NCBI GenBank assembly: GCA_018857735.1
Contig: JABMCL010000338.1
Location: forward strand, 225,001-289,000
Direction: 5' to 3'
Origin: Alviniconcha marisindica
Lineage: Eukaryota > Mollusca > Gastropoda > Provannidae
DNA length: 64,000 nt
In this document: one piece after another, positions 12,238-24,395 of the stretch
Layout of the letters: the number at the start of each line of letters is the position of its first letter
Numbering within the stretch: the first letter of the stretch is position 1
Made by a program: the position numbers and the translations under genes
The notes under the pieces: model-generated
Database searches by the model: none
The model's input: the letters and a program-made list of their open reading frames with translations, nothing else
What the model was told of the DNA's origin: nothing

Positions 12238-13355
12238 GGTACAGTAACCGCATGGCTCTTTCCGGTACTCCCTTGACTTCTCCTACGTGTTTGACTCCTG
12301 TGCCCTCCTATTTCTGTAATACTGGCCCAGGCAGTTTCGTCCGGCAACCACTGATCAGGCCTGCTGCAGCGGTAAAAGCTGTCTGCATTCACTGATCACG
12401 AAACGGTGTGACTGACGAAACGCCTTTCGGGCTTCGAAATATTCGTACATTGTAGTGTAGGAGTCAAAGATTCTGCAGCCAAAAAACAGTAATAAACCGT
12501 GGATGGATAACCAAGTTGAGACTTTTTTCGTTCTTACTTTCTGGAAAACTGCTGAAGAGCTCTTTCGACAAGGGTAGTAACCCAGTACAGCAGCAGACCG
12601 CGTGAAGGGATGTAAATCAGTACGAGCTTGAAATGGTCGAGATGTTTTTGCCCACCGGTGACAAATCTAGCTGCACACTCTGTCAAAACACCCAGCTCAC
12701 TTCCCCAGCGCCGAGAAATGACTAAACCAAAGAGGTTTAAACCCAAACGATCCTTTCTGGGTCTGGAAAAGTGGCGGGCCGCTACACTTTTCCTGCCGTC
12801 GGAGAGCGAGGGAGCAGTCTGCGAGTTGGGCAAGTGATGTAGCGAGCGAAATGTGCCGTGTCCGGGAGGAACCTTGATGCGAATTCCATGACACTCTCCC
12901 CGGGAGCATCTCTCTGTTTCTCTCCTCAACCCGGCAGGAGGGAGGGGAAGGGAAGGGAAGTGCCGTCGGGATCGAGGCAGGCAGAAAGGACTCGCAAGTC
13001 ACACAATCACGGCCCAGCAACACCGCTCGGCTCCTGCACGTCTGTGGCTGTGGCAGGGGACTTGGCTCGTGCACAGCCCCCGTTCCTAGTCCCAGTTTTT
13101 GTGTCTTGCGGTTCTTCAAACAAAACAAACAAAAAAACAAAAAATGTAAGCCAAAAAACTTTGACAAAATGAACCATCGCTTGAGAATATTACGAGGGGA
13201 ATGAGAGTAGTTATCACAGAAGGGATGGTAATACCTCCAGCAGGAGACCTGCGGTCTTGGCCCAAAAGAGTCAGTCAGCATAGTATAACTACTCGCAGTG
13301 TAGTGTCTATGGTCTCAACCTCCAGTGTTGCAGTACAATGACGTAGATAGCCATT

Positions 13356-13358
<3 letters not shown>
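12238..13358. other. Non-coding stretch, one hairpin motif
   Basis: At 12411-12440, CTGACGAAACGCC, TTTCGGGC and TTCGAAA form a short stem flanked by GA-rich conserved-looking bases, weakly like the hairpin core at 8230-8262. The 194-residue minus frame at 12697-13281 has no recognisable motif. Confidence 0.4.

Positions 13359-13427
<69 letters not shown>
13359..13427. repeat. CT microsatellite
   Basis: Pure CT repeats. Confidence 0.95.
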
Positions 13428-13429
<2 letters not shown>

Positions 13430-13538
13430 CTTCAGATTTTCAACATACACTTTCGACATTGTTGATGAACTGAGTGGACGGACTGATTTGACATTCTCAG
13501 TATTTCCTTTGTTTTCTCAGCCCGACGAAATTTTCGAC

Positions 13539-13573
13539 GGGGGGGGGGGGGGGGGGGGCAGGGGGGGGGGGGG
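13539..13573. repeat. G run
   Basis: Two G runs separated by CA; potential G-quadruplex. Confidence 0.9.
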
Positions 13574-13743
13574 AAGTGATCAGTCACCGGGCCAAGCAAC
13601 AACACACTGAGCACTGAGAAACACGACTGATTCGGAACACCTGAGTTTGTTTGTTGTTATTTTGTTACTTTTTTCGAGGTCGTAGAAAAGTGAAAAGGCA
13701 TGTTTCTGTCCATCTTGAAGTCTCAGCTGTCTTTATACCCGTC

Positions 13744-14386
13744 AGTAGTTAACTCTATACATGTGTGTGGGCTAGACAGAGACGGAAGCACTAGTTAACT
13801 CTATACAAGTGTGTGGGCTAGACAGAGACGGGAGCAGTAGTTAACTCTATACAAGTGTGTGGGCTAGACAGAGACGGGAGCAGTAGTTAACTCTATACAA
13901 GTGTGTGGGCTAGACAGAGACGGGAGCAGTAGTTAACTCTATACAGTGTGTGGGCTGACAGAGACGGAGCAGTGGTTAACTCTATACAAGTGTGTGGGCT
14001 AGACAGAGACGTGGAGCAGTGGTTAACTCTATACAAGTGTGTGGGCTAGACAGAGACGTGAGCAGTGGTTAACTCTATACAAGTGTGTGGGCTAGACAGA
14101 GACGGGAGCAGTGGTTAACTCTATACAAGTGTGTGGGCTAGACAGAGACGTGAGCAGTGGTTAACTCTATACAAGTGTGTGGGCTAGACAGAGACGGGAG
14201 CAATGGTTAACTCTATACAAGTGTGTGGGCTAGACAGAGACGGGAGCAGTAATTAACTCTATACAAGTGCGTGGCCTAGACAGAGACGGGAGCAGTGGTT
14301 AACTCTATACAAGTGTGTGGGCTAGACAGAGACGGGAGCAGTAATTAACTCTATACAAGTGCGTGGCCTAGACAGAGACGTGAGCT
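13744..14386. repeat. 46-bp minisatellite, 14 copies
   Basis: The unit is AGTAGTTAACTCTATACAAG, TGTGTGGGCTAGACAGAG, ACGGGAGC. Copy 5 is shortened (43 bp) and copy 6 lengthened (47 bp). Early copies carry AGTAGTTAAC and middle copies AGTGGTTAAC. Copies 12 and 14 share AGTAATTAAC plus GTGCGTGGCC, so the last four copies form a 92-bp higher-order pair. This pattern indicates local unit homogenisation. Confidence 0.95.
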
Positions 14387-14886
14387 ACTGCAGAGACTTG
14401 TGGTGGTAATAGCATTGCAGCGGCTGTTAATGATGAATAATGGTGAACGTAACTGCAATGCGATACGGTGATGGATGAACTGATTGTCTCGCGTCGACAG
14501 AGGGAGACGACTTTAGTGTCCGGCTGACAAAAGAAAATGTTGATGATGATGGTAATGAGCAGGAGGAGGAGGACTGAAAGAGGACTGCTGATGATGTTCG
14601 CAATAATGAGGAAGTGCCGGACGGTAATATTTCACGGGCTTCAAAATCAGTCACACGGCCTCTCAACGGCATAGAACAGTCTGCCCACCAACACGTATGT
14701 CAGGAAAAAAAACAAGCAAACAAGAGTTCGTGTTTGGACGTGATGTCTGCAGATAACTGTGAGGGGGGATTGGGGGGACGACGTGATAGTATGAACATGG
14801 GCATGATCACTGGATCAGTGCTGATGGAAAAAAAATGTAAGAATAGGAACCATGGGATGGAGGTGAGCGGAGTTGCTTGGCATGTA
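14387..14886. other. Non-coding stretch, no recognised feature
   Basis: GAT/GAG-rich in part (14530-14600). No shared repeat. Confidence 0.45.
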
Positions 14887-14892
14887 ACACAC

Positions 14893-14967
<75 letters not shown>
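14887..14967. repeat. AC microsatellite
   Basis: AC repeats, followed by an AAAC-rich segment to about 15001. Confidence 0.95.
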
Positions 14968-14970
<3 letters not shown>

Positions 14971-15201
14971 CGAAACAAACAACAAAACAAAACAAAAAAC
15001 ACATACAACACAGGAAGGAAGCAATGGAAAAGCAGACAGAGGGAAGCGGCCAAGCTCTGCACATCCCATCAGTGTGTATGACGATGTTGGAGGTCCTGAG
15101 AGACTTGAGATGGGCCTTGTTTGGTCCTGGCCTGCATTCCTTGCCAGTGTTCCCGCGCCGTCACCCGACACCGCCTGGTCTCGCCGGCTCTGCTCTCTCC
15201 T

Positions 15202-15223
15202 CGTCCCACAGTCTTTCCCAACT

Positions 15224-15268
<45 letters not shown>

Positions 15269-15419
15269 CAGTCTTTTCCCAACCCCCCCCCCCCCCCCAC
15301 ATTCGCCCCCCCCCCCCCCCCGTCCCAAAATATCTTAGAAACTTGAATGTCTATCTCTTTCCCACCCTCGTCCAGAGTCTCCTTTGAAGTTCCACGTCTC
15401 TCAGTCTCTCCCTCGTCCG

Positions 15420-15500
<81 letters not shown>

Positions 15501-15580
15501 CTCGTCTCACAATCTCTTCCGAACTTTCTCGTCGCTCTTTCTCCTTCGTCCCCACAATCTCTTCCGACTGGAGTTTCCCC

Positions 15581-15652
<72 letters not shown>

Positions 15653-15700
15653 CTCAATAAACCATTCAGACTCAGACTCAGACACTCTCTCGTCCTCCTC
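15202..15700. repeat. Degenerate CTCGTCC-anchored array with CT expansions
   Basis: Degenerate units beginning near CTCGTCC and continuing CACAATCTCTTCCGAACTT occur near 15202, 15266, 15321, 15369, 15414, 15504, 15548, 15650 and 15691. Three units hold long pure CT tracts (15228-15264, 15423-15494, 15583-15649), and others hold C runs. The CT tracts seem to have expanded inside an older minisatellite. Confidence 0.75.
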
Positions 15701-16228
15701 TTCTTCCTCTTTCTCCGTATGTTTTATTCCTTGCTACGGTAGCCTTAAAATGTGACCTCGGTTGGTGCAGCACTAAGCTAAAGAGCACAGTCCGGATTGC
15801 CCAAATGAACTTCAACCAGCAAGTATAAGAACTGGCGCAGGATCACCAGGGTACAATTTGTACTGAAACCCCCGCTCCCCATCGTCGAATCACACCTATT
15901 ATTCCAGTGTTTGATTAGGTTTTGTGCCAAAAGACCCTTTGGTGGGAGATGTGTGCCTTCAGCAAGAAGCAGGTCTACCACAACAAATGCCCAAGCCGAG
16001 CAAGACAGCCTTTCTTCTCTCTCACACCCATCGTCCTTGTTATAGTTTTTAGCTGAGGCTGGCGAGTAAATCTAATTAAAAGTGTTTGTAAGCAACTCAC
16101 TCGCACGAAAAGCGAGAAAATAACCTGTCGTGGAATGTTTATTGCTGTGGCTGTCATTGCAGACGTTGGGAACAAAGGAAAGAACAATGGAGTTTCCACG
16201 TTGTTTGTCCAAATCCTCTCTGTTTGTT
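15701..16228. other. Non-coding stretch, no recognised feature
   Basis: Nothing recognisable. Confidence 0.4.
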
Positions 16229-16275
<47 letters not shown>

Positions 16276-16283
16276 GATGCACA

Positions 16284-16355
<72 letters not shown>

Positions 16356-16540
16356 GTCACACACACACACACACACGGACAGCGCGCGCACCGCGAAATA
16401 AAGAGAGAAGAAGATAGAGGCGTAGAAAGAGAGAGGGGTGAGGGGGGGGGGGGGGGGGGTAGAGAGGACAGGGGAGGAGAGAGACTGAGGAGAGAGGGAG
16501 AAGAAGGGGGGACTGAAACAGACTGAGACAGAGAGAGTTC
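16229..16540. repeat. TCTG, AC and purine-rich microsatellite cluster
   Basis: TCTG repeats at 16229-16276, AC repeats at about 16283-16377 with one CCGTC interruption, then a GA/G-rich segment to 16540 including a G run at 16442-16459. Confidence 0.95.
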
Positions 16541-17507
16541 ACTGGCGGATTTATACTGACATATATCAATGTTGCAAACGTGTCAGTGAATTGTAAATTT
16601 ATAGTTGACGGATTCAGCGTATGCCGGGTGATCTGTCAGGAGAACTATACACCTATAGTGATTAAGCTGTTTACATAATCACCAGTTATCCAGTACCAGG
16701 GTGACGTACCCTTGACCAGGATGCACCGAACGGCTGGTCAGTCGTCTCACTCGACAACTTCAAGCCAAGCGGAGAGATCTTTGCGGCCAGGCCGTACGTC
16801 CGTCTGTTCTCAAACACAAGAAAACACCCTCGCCGCCCGTTTTGAAGATTGCGTGATAAACATGCCTTGGGTCTTGCAACATTCTCTCTCCAGTTTTAAA
16901 AGTTTCCAGACAAAAAAGAAGAAGAAAGAAAGAAGGAAAGAAAGAAATATAAAAAAGGCCATTTTCTAGGGACTTTCTCTGGCTGAAGGCAGCGGCGGCG
17001 TGTCAACACGTGGTTTTCTCATCGTGGCGCCGTCTCTCGTGGGCTAATGGCGGCCAACAACTGTAATATCGCTCTGTACACTGCTCTCTATCCGTCACTG
17101 TCACTGACGGGTCCGGAAAGCTGTGCATGCACCTCTTTATCTGGCCATCATTACTATGTACAGGACAGCCTGCCCCCTCCCCACTCCCCACCCCTCTTTG
17201 CTACCCCGTTCTCCATCACTGCCTTTATGTCTATCTATGGACGGGTTGTCTGCCGTTCACCATCCGGTTGCCGGCACGCGTCAGTCGCGTCTTGTGCCAA
17301 AAGACTTCACGCCGTTGTCTCCCGGCCGTGGCTGGCACCTGGAGGGTTAATGATGACGTCAGAGACACCCCGGCCAGAAAGTTCCAGGAATGGCTACCAT
17401 CTGATGGGCGGAGAGAGAAAGTTTTGTAAGAGACAAAACGCAGCAAAACGCGGAGATGGGAGAGGGGACTGATTAAAAATCCAGTCATGGCAAATTTCAC
17501 TGACATC
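16541..17507. other. Non-coding stretch, no recognised feature
   Basis: The 141-residue plus frame at 17047-17472 has no recognisable domain and no clear splice context. Confidence 0.45.
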
Positions 17508-17643
17508 CAGATCGTATGCTTACGTCCCAGAGTTCTTAACTACGAAGCCACGCGTATCGTCAAATTTTCAGTGTGTACAGTGAATGTGAAAAAATTGGCT
17601 GCAGTTATATTTGAAGCTTCCTGTTTGGTAAAGGTGTATAGCA
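17508..17643 (+). repeat. Dispersed repeat pair, copy 1
   Basis: CAGATCGTATGCTTACGTCC, CAGAGTTCTTAACTACG, CGTCAAATTTTCAGTG, GTACAGTGAATGTG, ATTGGCTGCAGTTATATTT. It matches 18373-18509 in the same orientation at about 90 percent by eye. Confidence 0.85.
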
Positions 17644-18027
17644 CATGTTATTTTTCCAGTATTCATGGCTTTAAAAAATAACATGAAAATAAAGATTAGG
17701 ATCTCAACAATTGCGGATTTGTTTTTTACTATTCCATATTGTTACCTAATAGTATCAAATATACCATGGAAAACATGAGTGTAGGTGTATATGTGAAACC
17801 ACCAGAAGTGTGAATGAGGAATCGAAATGTTACTGTATTGTAAAGTATGGATGCATGTCTCTGAATGAAGCCCTACAACGAAAAACAAACCCAAAAGTCT
17901 TTCCAGTGCAACCGAAACAGCTTAGAAATCTTAGGACCGTTCAGGTTCAGTAAGTGACTGGATGTTAACGTCCTGTGAACCACACAGGGTCATCTCAGGA
18001 CAAGGCCTTTCAGAAACGTGAACTGAA

Positions 18028-18028
<1 letters not shown>
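17644..18028. other. AT-rich stretch between repeat pair
   Basis: AT-rich, nothing recognised. Confidence 0.4.
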
Positions 18029-18125
<97 letters not shown>

Positions 18126-18151
18126 CGTGCGCGCGTTGTGTGGTGTGTGTG

Positions 18152-18183
<32 letters not shown>

Positions 18184-18300
18184 GTGCGTGTGGGTGTGGG
18201 TGTGTGCGTGTGTGGGTGGGGGGGAGGGGGTGCGTGCGTGGGGGGGGGGGGGGGGGGTGACGACAACAACGAGGACGACGACGACGAAGAAGAAGAAGAG
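18029..18300. repeat. GT tract, G run and GAC/GAA triplets
   Basis: GT tract at 18029-18117, GCGC and GT-rich segments to 18223, a G run at 18241-18257, then GAC and GAA triplets to 18300. Confidence 0.9.
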
Positions 18301-18372
18301 TGAGTTATTGGATTTAAACGTCGTACCAGCCGCACAGGAGCACCACAGGACGAAAGGAAAGAAGAAGACTTG

Positions 18373-18509
18373 CAGATCGTATGCCTACGTCCCAGAGTTC
18401 TTAACTATGGATCCACGAGTATCGTCAAATTTTCAGTATGTACAGTGAATGTGAAAAAAATTGGCTGCCGTTATATTTAAAGACTCATGTTTGGTAAAAG
18501 TGTATAGCA
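18373..18509 (+). repeat. Dispersed repeat pair, copy 2
   Basis: Second copy of 17508-17643, in direct orientation 865 bp downstream; the GT block lies between them. Confidence 0.85.
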
Positions 18510-19317
18510 GATTAGAGCGGCGGGAGATTTTAATATCCTGTCAATAGTACAGGGTCACTTCAAGAAGAAGGAGGTGGAGGAACAGGAGAAAACGAAATAC
18601 TGAGACGGAGCGAGATAATGAGAATAATGTCAATTCTAATCCTTTCATTTCAGAATGAATCCTATAAAGTGCCGCAGGGCAAGAAGCATTCAAGCCGGAA
18701 TGCAAGTGGGCAAATGTAGCCTACAAATCATCGCATACCTCCACTGTCTCCCATCAGCTTCAACTGACCAGCCATCTTCTAAAGACAATGTACACGCTTG
18801 TACCAGCAGCTCTCCCGAAGTCCTCCGGCAGTGGGTCGTTGACAGGGATTCGCTGGATGCGGTCCCGGCTCTCGCTTGCCATGTCTGGCATCCGGGCTGG
18901 TGCCAAATGCTCCGCTAAAGCATTACGTCTCGCGCTGATTCGGATGCCGCTTGGCAGCTGAGGCAGTCGATGGCAGCTGCAGCCGGAACTGCAGGGAGGG
19001 CCGGCAGCAAGTCCTTTGGGAACGTGGAGAATCTTACATGGCTGCTGGACGCTGCTTGGCTCGCTGATGGCTGATGCCTGGGCGGAGGGAGTAAGCAATG
19101 AAAAACAACAGGAACAGCAGTGAAATTAGCATTCATGACTGTGAAGCTGTAAACTGGGGTCAAACGCGTTGGAATTAACTCTGGGCGAAGCGGCTGATGA
19201 TGGAAAAAGGCAAGTGGCAGAGAAGAGCGCTGTGACCCGCTCGTCTGGAAGCAGCAAGACTCTGTAGCCTATCCTCATTCAGGGAGGTTGTGAGTTTGTC
19301 GTTGAGACATTTGCTTT
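18510..19317. other. Non-coding stretch, GC-richer, no recognised gene
   Basis: Around 18650-19100 both strands stay open (87 residues plus, 112 minus), but neither product shows a known motif. I treat it as chance with low certainty. Confidence 0.35.
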
Positions 19318-19362
19318 GTTCCACGCCCCCCCCCCACCCCACCCCACCCCACCCCCCTTCCT
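19318..19362. repeat. C/CCCCA-rich run
   Basis: C runs with ACCCC repeats; the complement is G-quadruplex prone. Confidence 0.85.
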
Positions 19363-19561
19363 CCGGGTGTTGTTTTTGATATCACACTCGCCTGGAGGAG
19401 ACTGAAACTGCCAGCATTGTACGTTGTAAGTCGCTTGAAAGACGAGGATGATGGGGCCAGAAAATCGAATTCTTTGCTGATGAGTGTTGCAGTCTTATCT
19501 TTTCGTTGCATGCGCCAACATTTCATCGGCTTTTGTAGTTTTGTTCTTACCTTTGGGGATT

Positions 19562-19565
<4 letters not shown>

Positions 19566-19641
<76 letters not shown>

Positions 19642-19647
19642 ACAACA

Positions 19648-19685
<38 letters not shown>

Positions 19686-19712
19686 ACACTGACACATACA
19701 CACGTACACGCA
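19566..19712. repeat. GA then AC microsatellite
   Basis: GA repeats at 19566-19637, a short A/C linker, then AC repeats at about 19651-19682 and AC/ACGC-rich sequence. Confidence 0.95.
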
Positions 19713-20127
19713 CGCATGCACACGCACAGAGAAAGGGGAGGGAGGAGGGAGACGGAGGAATCTCTCCTTTCGAGCCTCCCCTTTGAAAGTGTTTCTCTTC
19801 CCAAGGGTGGAGACTTACCTCCAACGTTATTCCTCCACAGCCGGGCCCGTTACTGTCGTCTCTCCTTTCTCTCGCCCTCCCCTCACCCCCACTTTGCCTT
19901 TACTCGCTTTCGCACGCAACCTTATTTTTATTCCCCGTCTCTTGCGGGCTTTGTTTATGTTTTTCCCATTGAACATGGCTCGATTCGGAAGCCGGTCATG
20001 TGCAAAAGCATTCAGTGCCGAGGTGTGCAGAGGCTCACACTTACCAACAGGGAATGCCGACAACATGGAAATATAGGGGGGGCTCGTTTCTCACAAAACA
20101 CACCCGGGCCCGTGCAGGAAAATACTG
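19713..20127. other. Non-coding stretch, no recognised feature
   Basis: Nothing recognisable. Confidence 0.4.
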
Positions 20128-20294
20128 CTTGTGTGTGTGGTGTGTGTGTGTGTGTGTGTGGTGTGTGTGTGTGTGTGTGCGTGCGTGCGTGTGTGTGTAC
20201 GTGCGTGCGTGCGTGCGTGCGTGCGTGCGTGTGTGTGTGTGTGTGTGTGTGTGCGTGTGGGTGGGTGTGGGTGCGTGTGTGTGTGTGTGTGTGG

Positions 20295-20326
<32 letters not shown>

Positions 20327-20359
20327 TGCGTGTGTACGTGCGTGCGTGTCGTGGTGGTG

Positions 20360-20404
<45 letters not shown>

Positions 20405-20405
20405 C

Positions 20406-20498
<93 letters not shown>

Positions 20499-20541
20499 TG
20501 CGTGCGTGCGTGGGTGGGTGTGGGTGCGTGCGTGCGTGCGA
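20128..20541. repeat. 410-bp GT/GCGT/GGTGT microsatellite block
   Basis: GT tracts interleaved with GCGT and GTGG variants and a CGCG run at about 20407-20421. Long frames across it (185 to 288 residues) are Cys-Val or Thr-His artefacts. Strongly Z-DNA prone. Confidence 0.95.
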
Positions 20542-20704
20542 TGGAGAGGGGGGTTAGGCGGCTCGGCATATCAGGCCATTAAAGGTCTGATGCAGTTTTC
20601 AAGTACACACAACGGACAGGATCAGGTCGCTTAACTTTGAAATTCATTTACATGTCAAAATAAAATTGTCCTTATACGATCCCCAAAGCGGGAGTGGGAA
20701 AGGC

Positions 20705-20705
<1 letters not shown>

Positions 20706-20736
<31 letters not shown>

Positions 20737-20794
20737 GAGTCCTGAAACTCAGGGATCGAAGGCCTGGAAAAGTAGGGGGGGGGGGGGGGGGGGG
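20706..20794. repeat. GA tract and G run
   Basis: GA repeats at 20706-20735; G run at 20775-20794. Confidence 0.9.
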
Positions 20795-21782
20795 AGATAG
20801 AACATAATCAGTTTAACGTAACCATAAAAAGACATTTTAAAAATGATAAAAGGAAGACAATGGTGGTTTTGATATTTCTCTCAAAGGTACTGGGCTAGCC
20901 CGTAAAAATAAGCCAAACCTGAAATAGACGTACAACAGGATTTTTCTCTTAACACAGGTGGAAAAGTCAGAAAACTGACGTAGAAAAAAAAAAGTCGTTT
21001 CTCCTCAAGCCAAGAAAGCCGCGAGTAGCTTCCTTCAGGTTTCCCCATCTGTCGAAGTAGACGTATGACTTCGCCGCTTCCATCCAGCGCCAGACCTGTC
21101 TGCTAAAAGCCGATGTCTGCATTCAAATTGGAACCCAGCTCCCAGCAAGCGGTGATTGGAGTACAGCGCAAGAATACGTAATCCACAGGCGTGGATGAAA
21201 ATCATCTACAGAAGGCGTAGGGTTAAATCATTACCCCGGGCGTGGATCAAATCATTACTGGAGGCGAGAAAAGACAACTTGCGATGAAGCCTTCAGATTG
21301 GAGAGTTCCCACTGAAGGGAGATAAGCAATGGAGGTGTCTTTACGGGAGATAACCGAGACTGGGACTGAAGGCTGTACGATGACTGACGTGGATTTACTG
21401 AGGTGAGCTTCTCTGATTTGTGACGTGTCTTTCGGTGCACACAGAAGGGGTGGAGATGCGCCGCTCTTGTCAGTGTGTCAGTCGATTCAAACCAATTTGG
21501 AATGCTATTTTTCAGACAGTATCGGCGCCAATCTTTTCAGCACTTTTCTTTTCTCTTCTTTTCTCTTCACTTTGTTTATTTGCTTGCCTGCTTGACGGTC
21601 TGTCTGTCTTTTTCTTTAGTTTTTGTTCAAGAGCTTCAAATAAATTATGTAATTGTGTAGCTTTCTTCTCCTTGCTTCTGCTTCTTCGCACTGGGGAAAA
21701 AAGAAAGAAAAAAGAAAAAAGGGTTTAACTTGATGGATTGCATGAACACATATGGTCAGTTTATATGATCGGGAAGGGCAGG
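20795..21782. other. Non-coding stretch, no recognised gene
   Basis: A weak local repetition (AAATCATTACCCC and AAATCATTACTGG with GGCGTGGAT) lies at 21187-21265. The rest is T-rich toward the end. Confidence 0.45.
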
Positions 21783-22080
21783 GTGGGACAGCTCAGTGCG
21801 CCGGACTCGTGATAGAAATGTCTCAGGTTCTAGTTCCCGTAGGAGCGGCGGGGGAATTTTATTCTCCAGGGTAAACTTTCTGTGCTGACTCTTTTTTTCT
21901 GTATCCGTTCCACCGCAGTAGCAGTAGCAGTAGCACGTAAAAGATCCCAGTGATTCTGCCAGAAGTGCAGGTGGCAGGTTACAGCTAAACACACAGGCTA
22001 TGCTACATATATGGCATCGAATGAAAAGACACTGTAAACTGCTGGTTGTATGGTGCGCACACAACGTGCGCCGAGACGGC
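21783..22080 (+). repeat. Candidate tRNA-derived dispersed repeat
   Basis: Starts GACAGCTCAGTGCGCCGG (A-box-like), then CAGGTTCTAGTTCCC (B-box-like), CTGTGCTGACTCTTTTTTTC, CACGTAAAAGATCCCAGTG, and GGCAGGTTACAGC. The pol III-like boxes are about 38 bp apart. The CACGTAAAAGATCCC portion is shared with 7468-7675. No TSD identified. Confidence 0.5.
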
Positions 22081-24108
22081 AGCGGTTTCACGTGGCGCAA
22101 GCCATGTAACAACCAAATAGCGCTGTCAGTACACCACTTCAGTGGATTTTCTTTTCTTTTTTAACGCGCCATAATAGACCGTAGTCACTCGTTCACAATC
22201 ACATGCGACATGAGCGCAGTGATTGTGCTCGAGAGCAGAGAACAGTGCTGCATAAATGCGATCATTACTAGTTATTAATTTGAGCAAGCTGTATACGATA
22301 TGTATTGGTTTGTCTGTCAAATATGAATGTCAGTTCAGTCTAAAGCTGGAGAGAAAAAAATCGCGGTTTGAGTAAAGGAGCCTGGAGATGTAAGAATAGC
22401 GCGGGCTGCTTTTCGTGAATTTCGCAAATTCTAAACACAGCCGTACCGGACAGATGTGAGTAATTAGGATCATCCAAACAGGATTACTGTGATAGTTGTC
22501 AGTGTTACATAAAAACGTTATCCATCTAATAACCCAACCCGCCTCTCATAATTAAATATATACTACAACCGGATGTATCATGGTGCCAATATCCTGTACA
22601 CTGGATGTACATCAAGTCAATAGCTGTGTCGGTCGTGCATGTTGGTCGTGAATTCTCTTTTGCTTTCATGTTCTCCACGCTGTTTTCGGTTGATTAAAAT
22701 TTTCTTCTACTCGGAGAATCTAATAATAATTTATTATGTGGAATTTAAAAATATATAAATATATCAAAGAACATATAAAATCCCTCAGAAGGCTTTGTGA
22801 GTCCTGTCTTATTGTTTTGTTCAGTTCGCTTGATTCATTTCAGTTTAGATTCAGTCGTTGTGTTTGTTACCTTGTTTCGTTTTTGGTTGTCTGTTTGTTT
22901 ATTCAGTTTGAAATGTTTCTGCTTCTTTTCTTCTTTCTTTTCTGTGTTTCAATCTTTGCAACGTTTTTTTTTTTCTTTCCCCCTGAACCTATGCTTTTCG
23001 TGTTACTAGATCCATTTTGTTTGTTTTTTGTTTTCAAAGATGTGTAGAAATGCTAGTGTCGGTGCCAGTGATTTCCCTTGCTAGTCAATGTTCATAACTG
23101 TTTGTTTGTTGTTGTGTTTTGTTGGGTGTTTTTCCCCCTTTTTTCTGCTTACTTTTGTTGTTGTTGTTTTGGGTGATGGGGGTGTTACGTGACTAAACTG
23201 TTGCAAATTAATAACTATAAAACCAGCACAGAAAAAGGCGTCCATTCTCAACCTTTTGTTTGTTGTTGTTGTTTTGGTGGTGGTGGTGGTGGTTGCATCG
23301 CTGATTTTACAGCAAATTGAGAAATATATATATTTTTTTTTTATTTTTTTATTTTTTTTCTCAGCACGCTGAATGCTAGAACACACGTGGTATGGGGCTC
23401 GCTTTGCTCCAGGACAAACAACAAAGAGGTCGCTGGTGTGCGTCAGAGTTAGTGAGACGCATCACGGTGTTGCTACCTCCTGGTTTAAACAAAGTTTATT
23501 TACATTCATGAAAATATGGACAATCAAAATCATTGTATGAGCATTAAACAAGCTAGGCTTATAGTAAATGCTCACAAACATAATTTACTAATTAATTCAT
23601 TTTGCAACAACGGGTATGTATGTTTATATTAAACAACATGAAAACAACAACAAAAATCAATCAAAAATCAAGAGAGAGAGAGAAGAGAATGCTCTATGCG
23701 CTGCCAGTAACTATTTAATTGAGTTTGTCGTTCCATGGAAAAACGGCCGGACTGGGTAATGAAGTCTTGGACAGCTTTAAATATTAATGAGTTCATATTG
23801 TTTGATATGTTTGGGGTTGCTACCTCCTGGCTATGCTGGATCCAGCAAACCGTCACTCGCAGGTTCAGGCTACAACATCGACATCAAATCAAAGGGATAT
23901 TTTCAAACACTCTTTCATTTCTAGTATATATTTTGAACTCATCAACACTAAACGGATTGGGGTGGCAGTTACGATTTGAGAATAAGCTCGAACAAAGTCG
24001 ACTGCCAGCACGCAGAAGACAAAGACAAAACACACACAAAGTTTATACAACGCATAGAAATCACTCGTACCTAGCTTTTCCTTGCTTTTGCGTAAAATAA
24101 CTGTTTCG

Positions 24109-24111
<3 letters not shown>
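22081..24111. other. AT-rich non-coding stretch
   Basis: Long T-rich sections at 22736-23060 and 23098-23360 with TTG and GGT triplets. GTTGCTACCTCCTGG occurs twice (near 23473 and 23817) and may be a minor repeat. No gene recognised. Confidence 0.5.
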
Positions 24112-24146
<35 letters not shown>

Positions 24147-24163
24147 GTGTGTGCGTGCGTGTG

Positions 24164-24219
<56 letters not shown>

Positions 24220-24262
24220 TGTGCGTGCGTGCGTGCGTGTGCTTGCGTGCGGGCACGTTGCT
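24112..24262. repeat. GT then GCGT microsatellite
   Basis: GT repeats to about 24140, then mostly GCGT repeats to 24262. Confidence 0.95.
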
Positions 24263-24337
24263 TTTTGGGGGTTTGCTGTTGTTACTGTTGTTGATTTGAA
24301 AAAGCATCATTGCTGTGTTTTGCGTTTTGTCTCCTCT

Positions 24338-24395
24338 CCCCCCCCCCCCCCCCCCCCTTTCCCCCACACACACCTCCCCCACACGTTTTGTTGTT
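24338..24395. repeat. C run and C-rich segment
   Basis: C run near 24338-24357 followed by CCCCCACAC-type sequence. Confidence 0.85.

Noticed and set aside
12697..13281. 194-residue minus frame
   Set aside because: Mixed composition without motif, no splice or start context, and no similarity recognised.
13744..14386. CRISPR-like regularity of repeats
   Set aside because: The units are contiguous tandem copies without unique spacers, and the genome appears eukaryotic.
20012..20569. Thr-His or Cys-Val frames of 185-288 residues
   Set aside because: GT/GCGT simple sequence.
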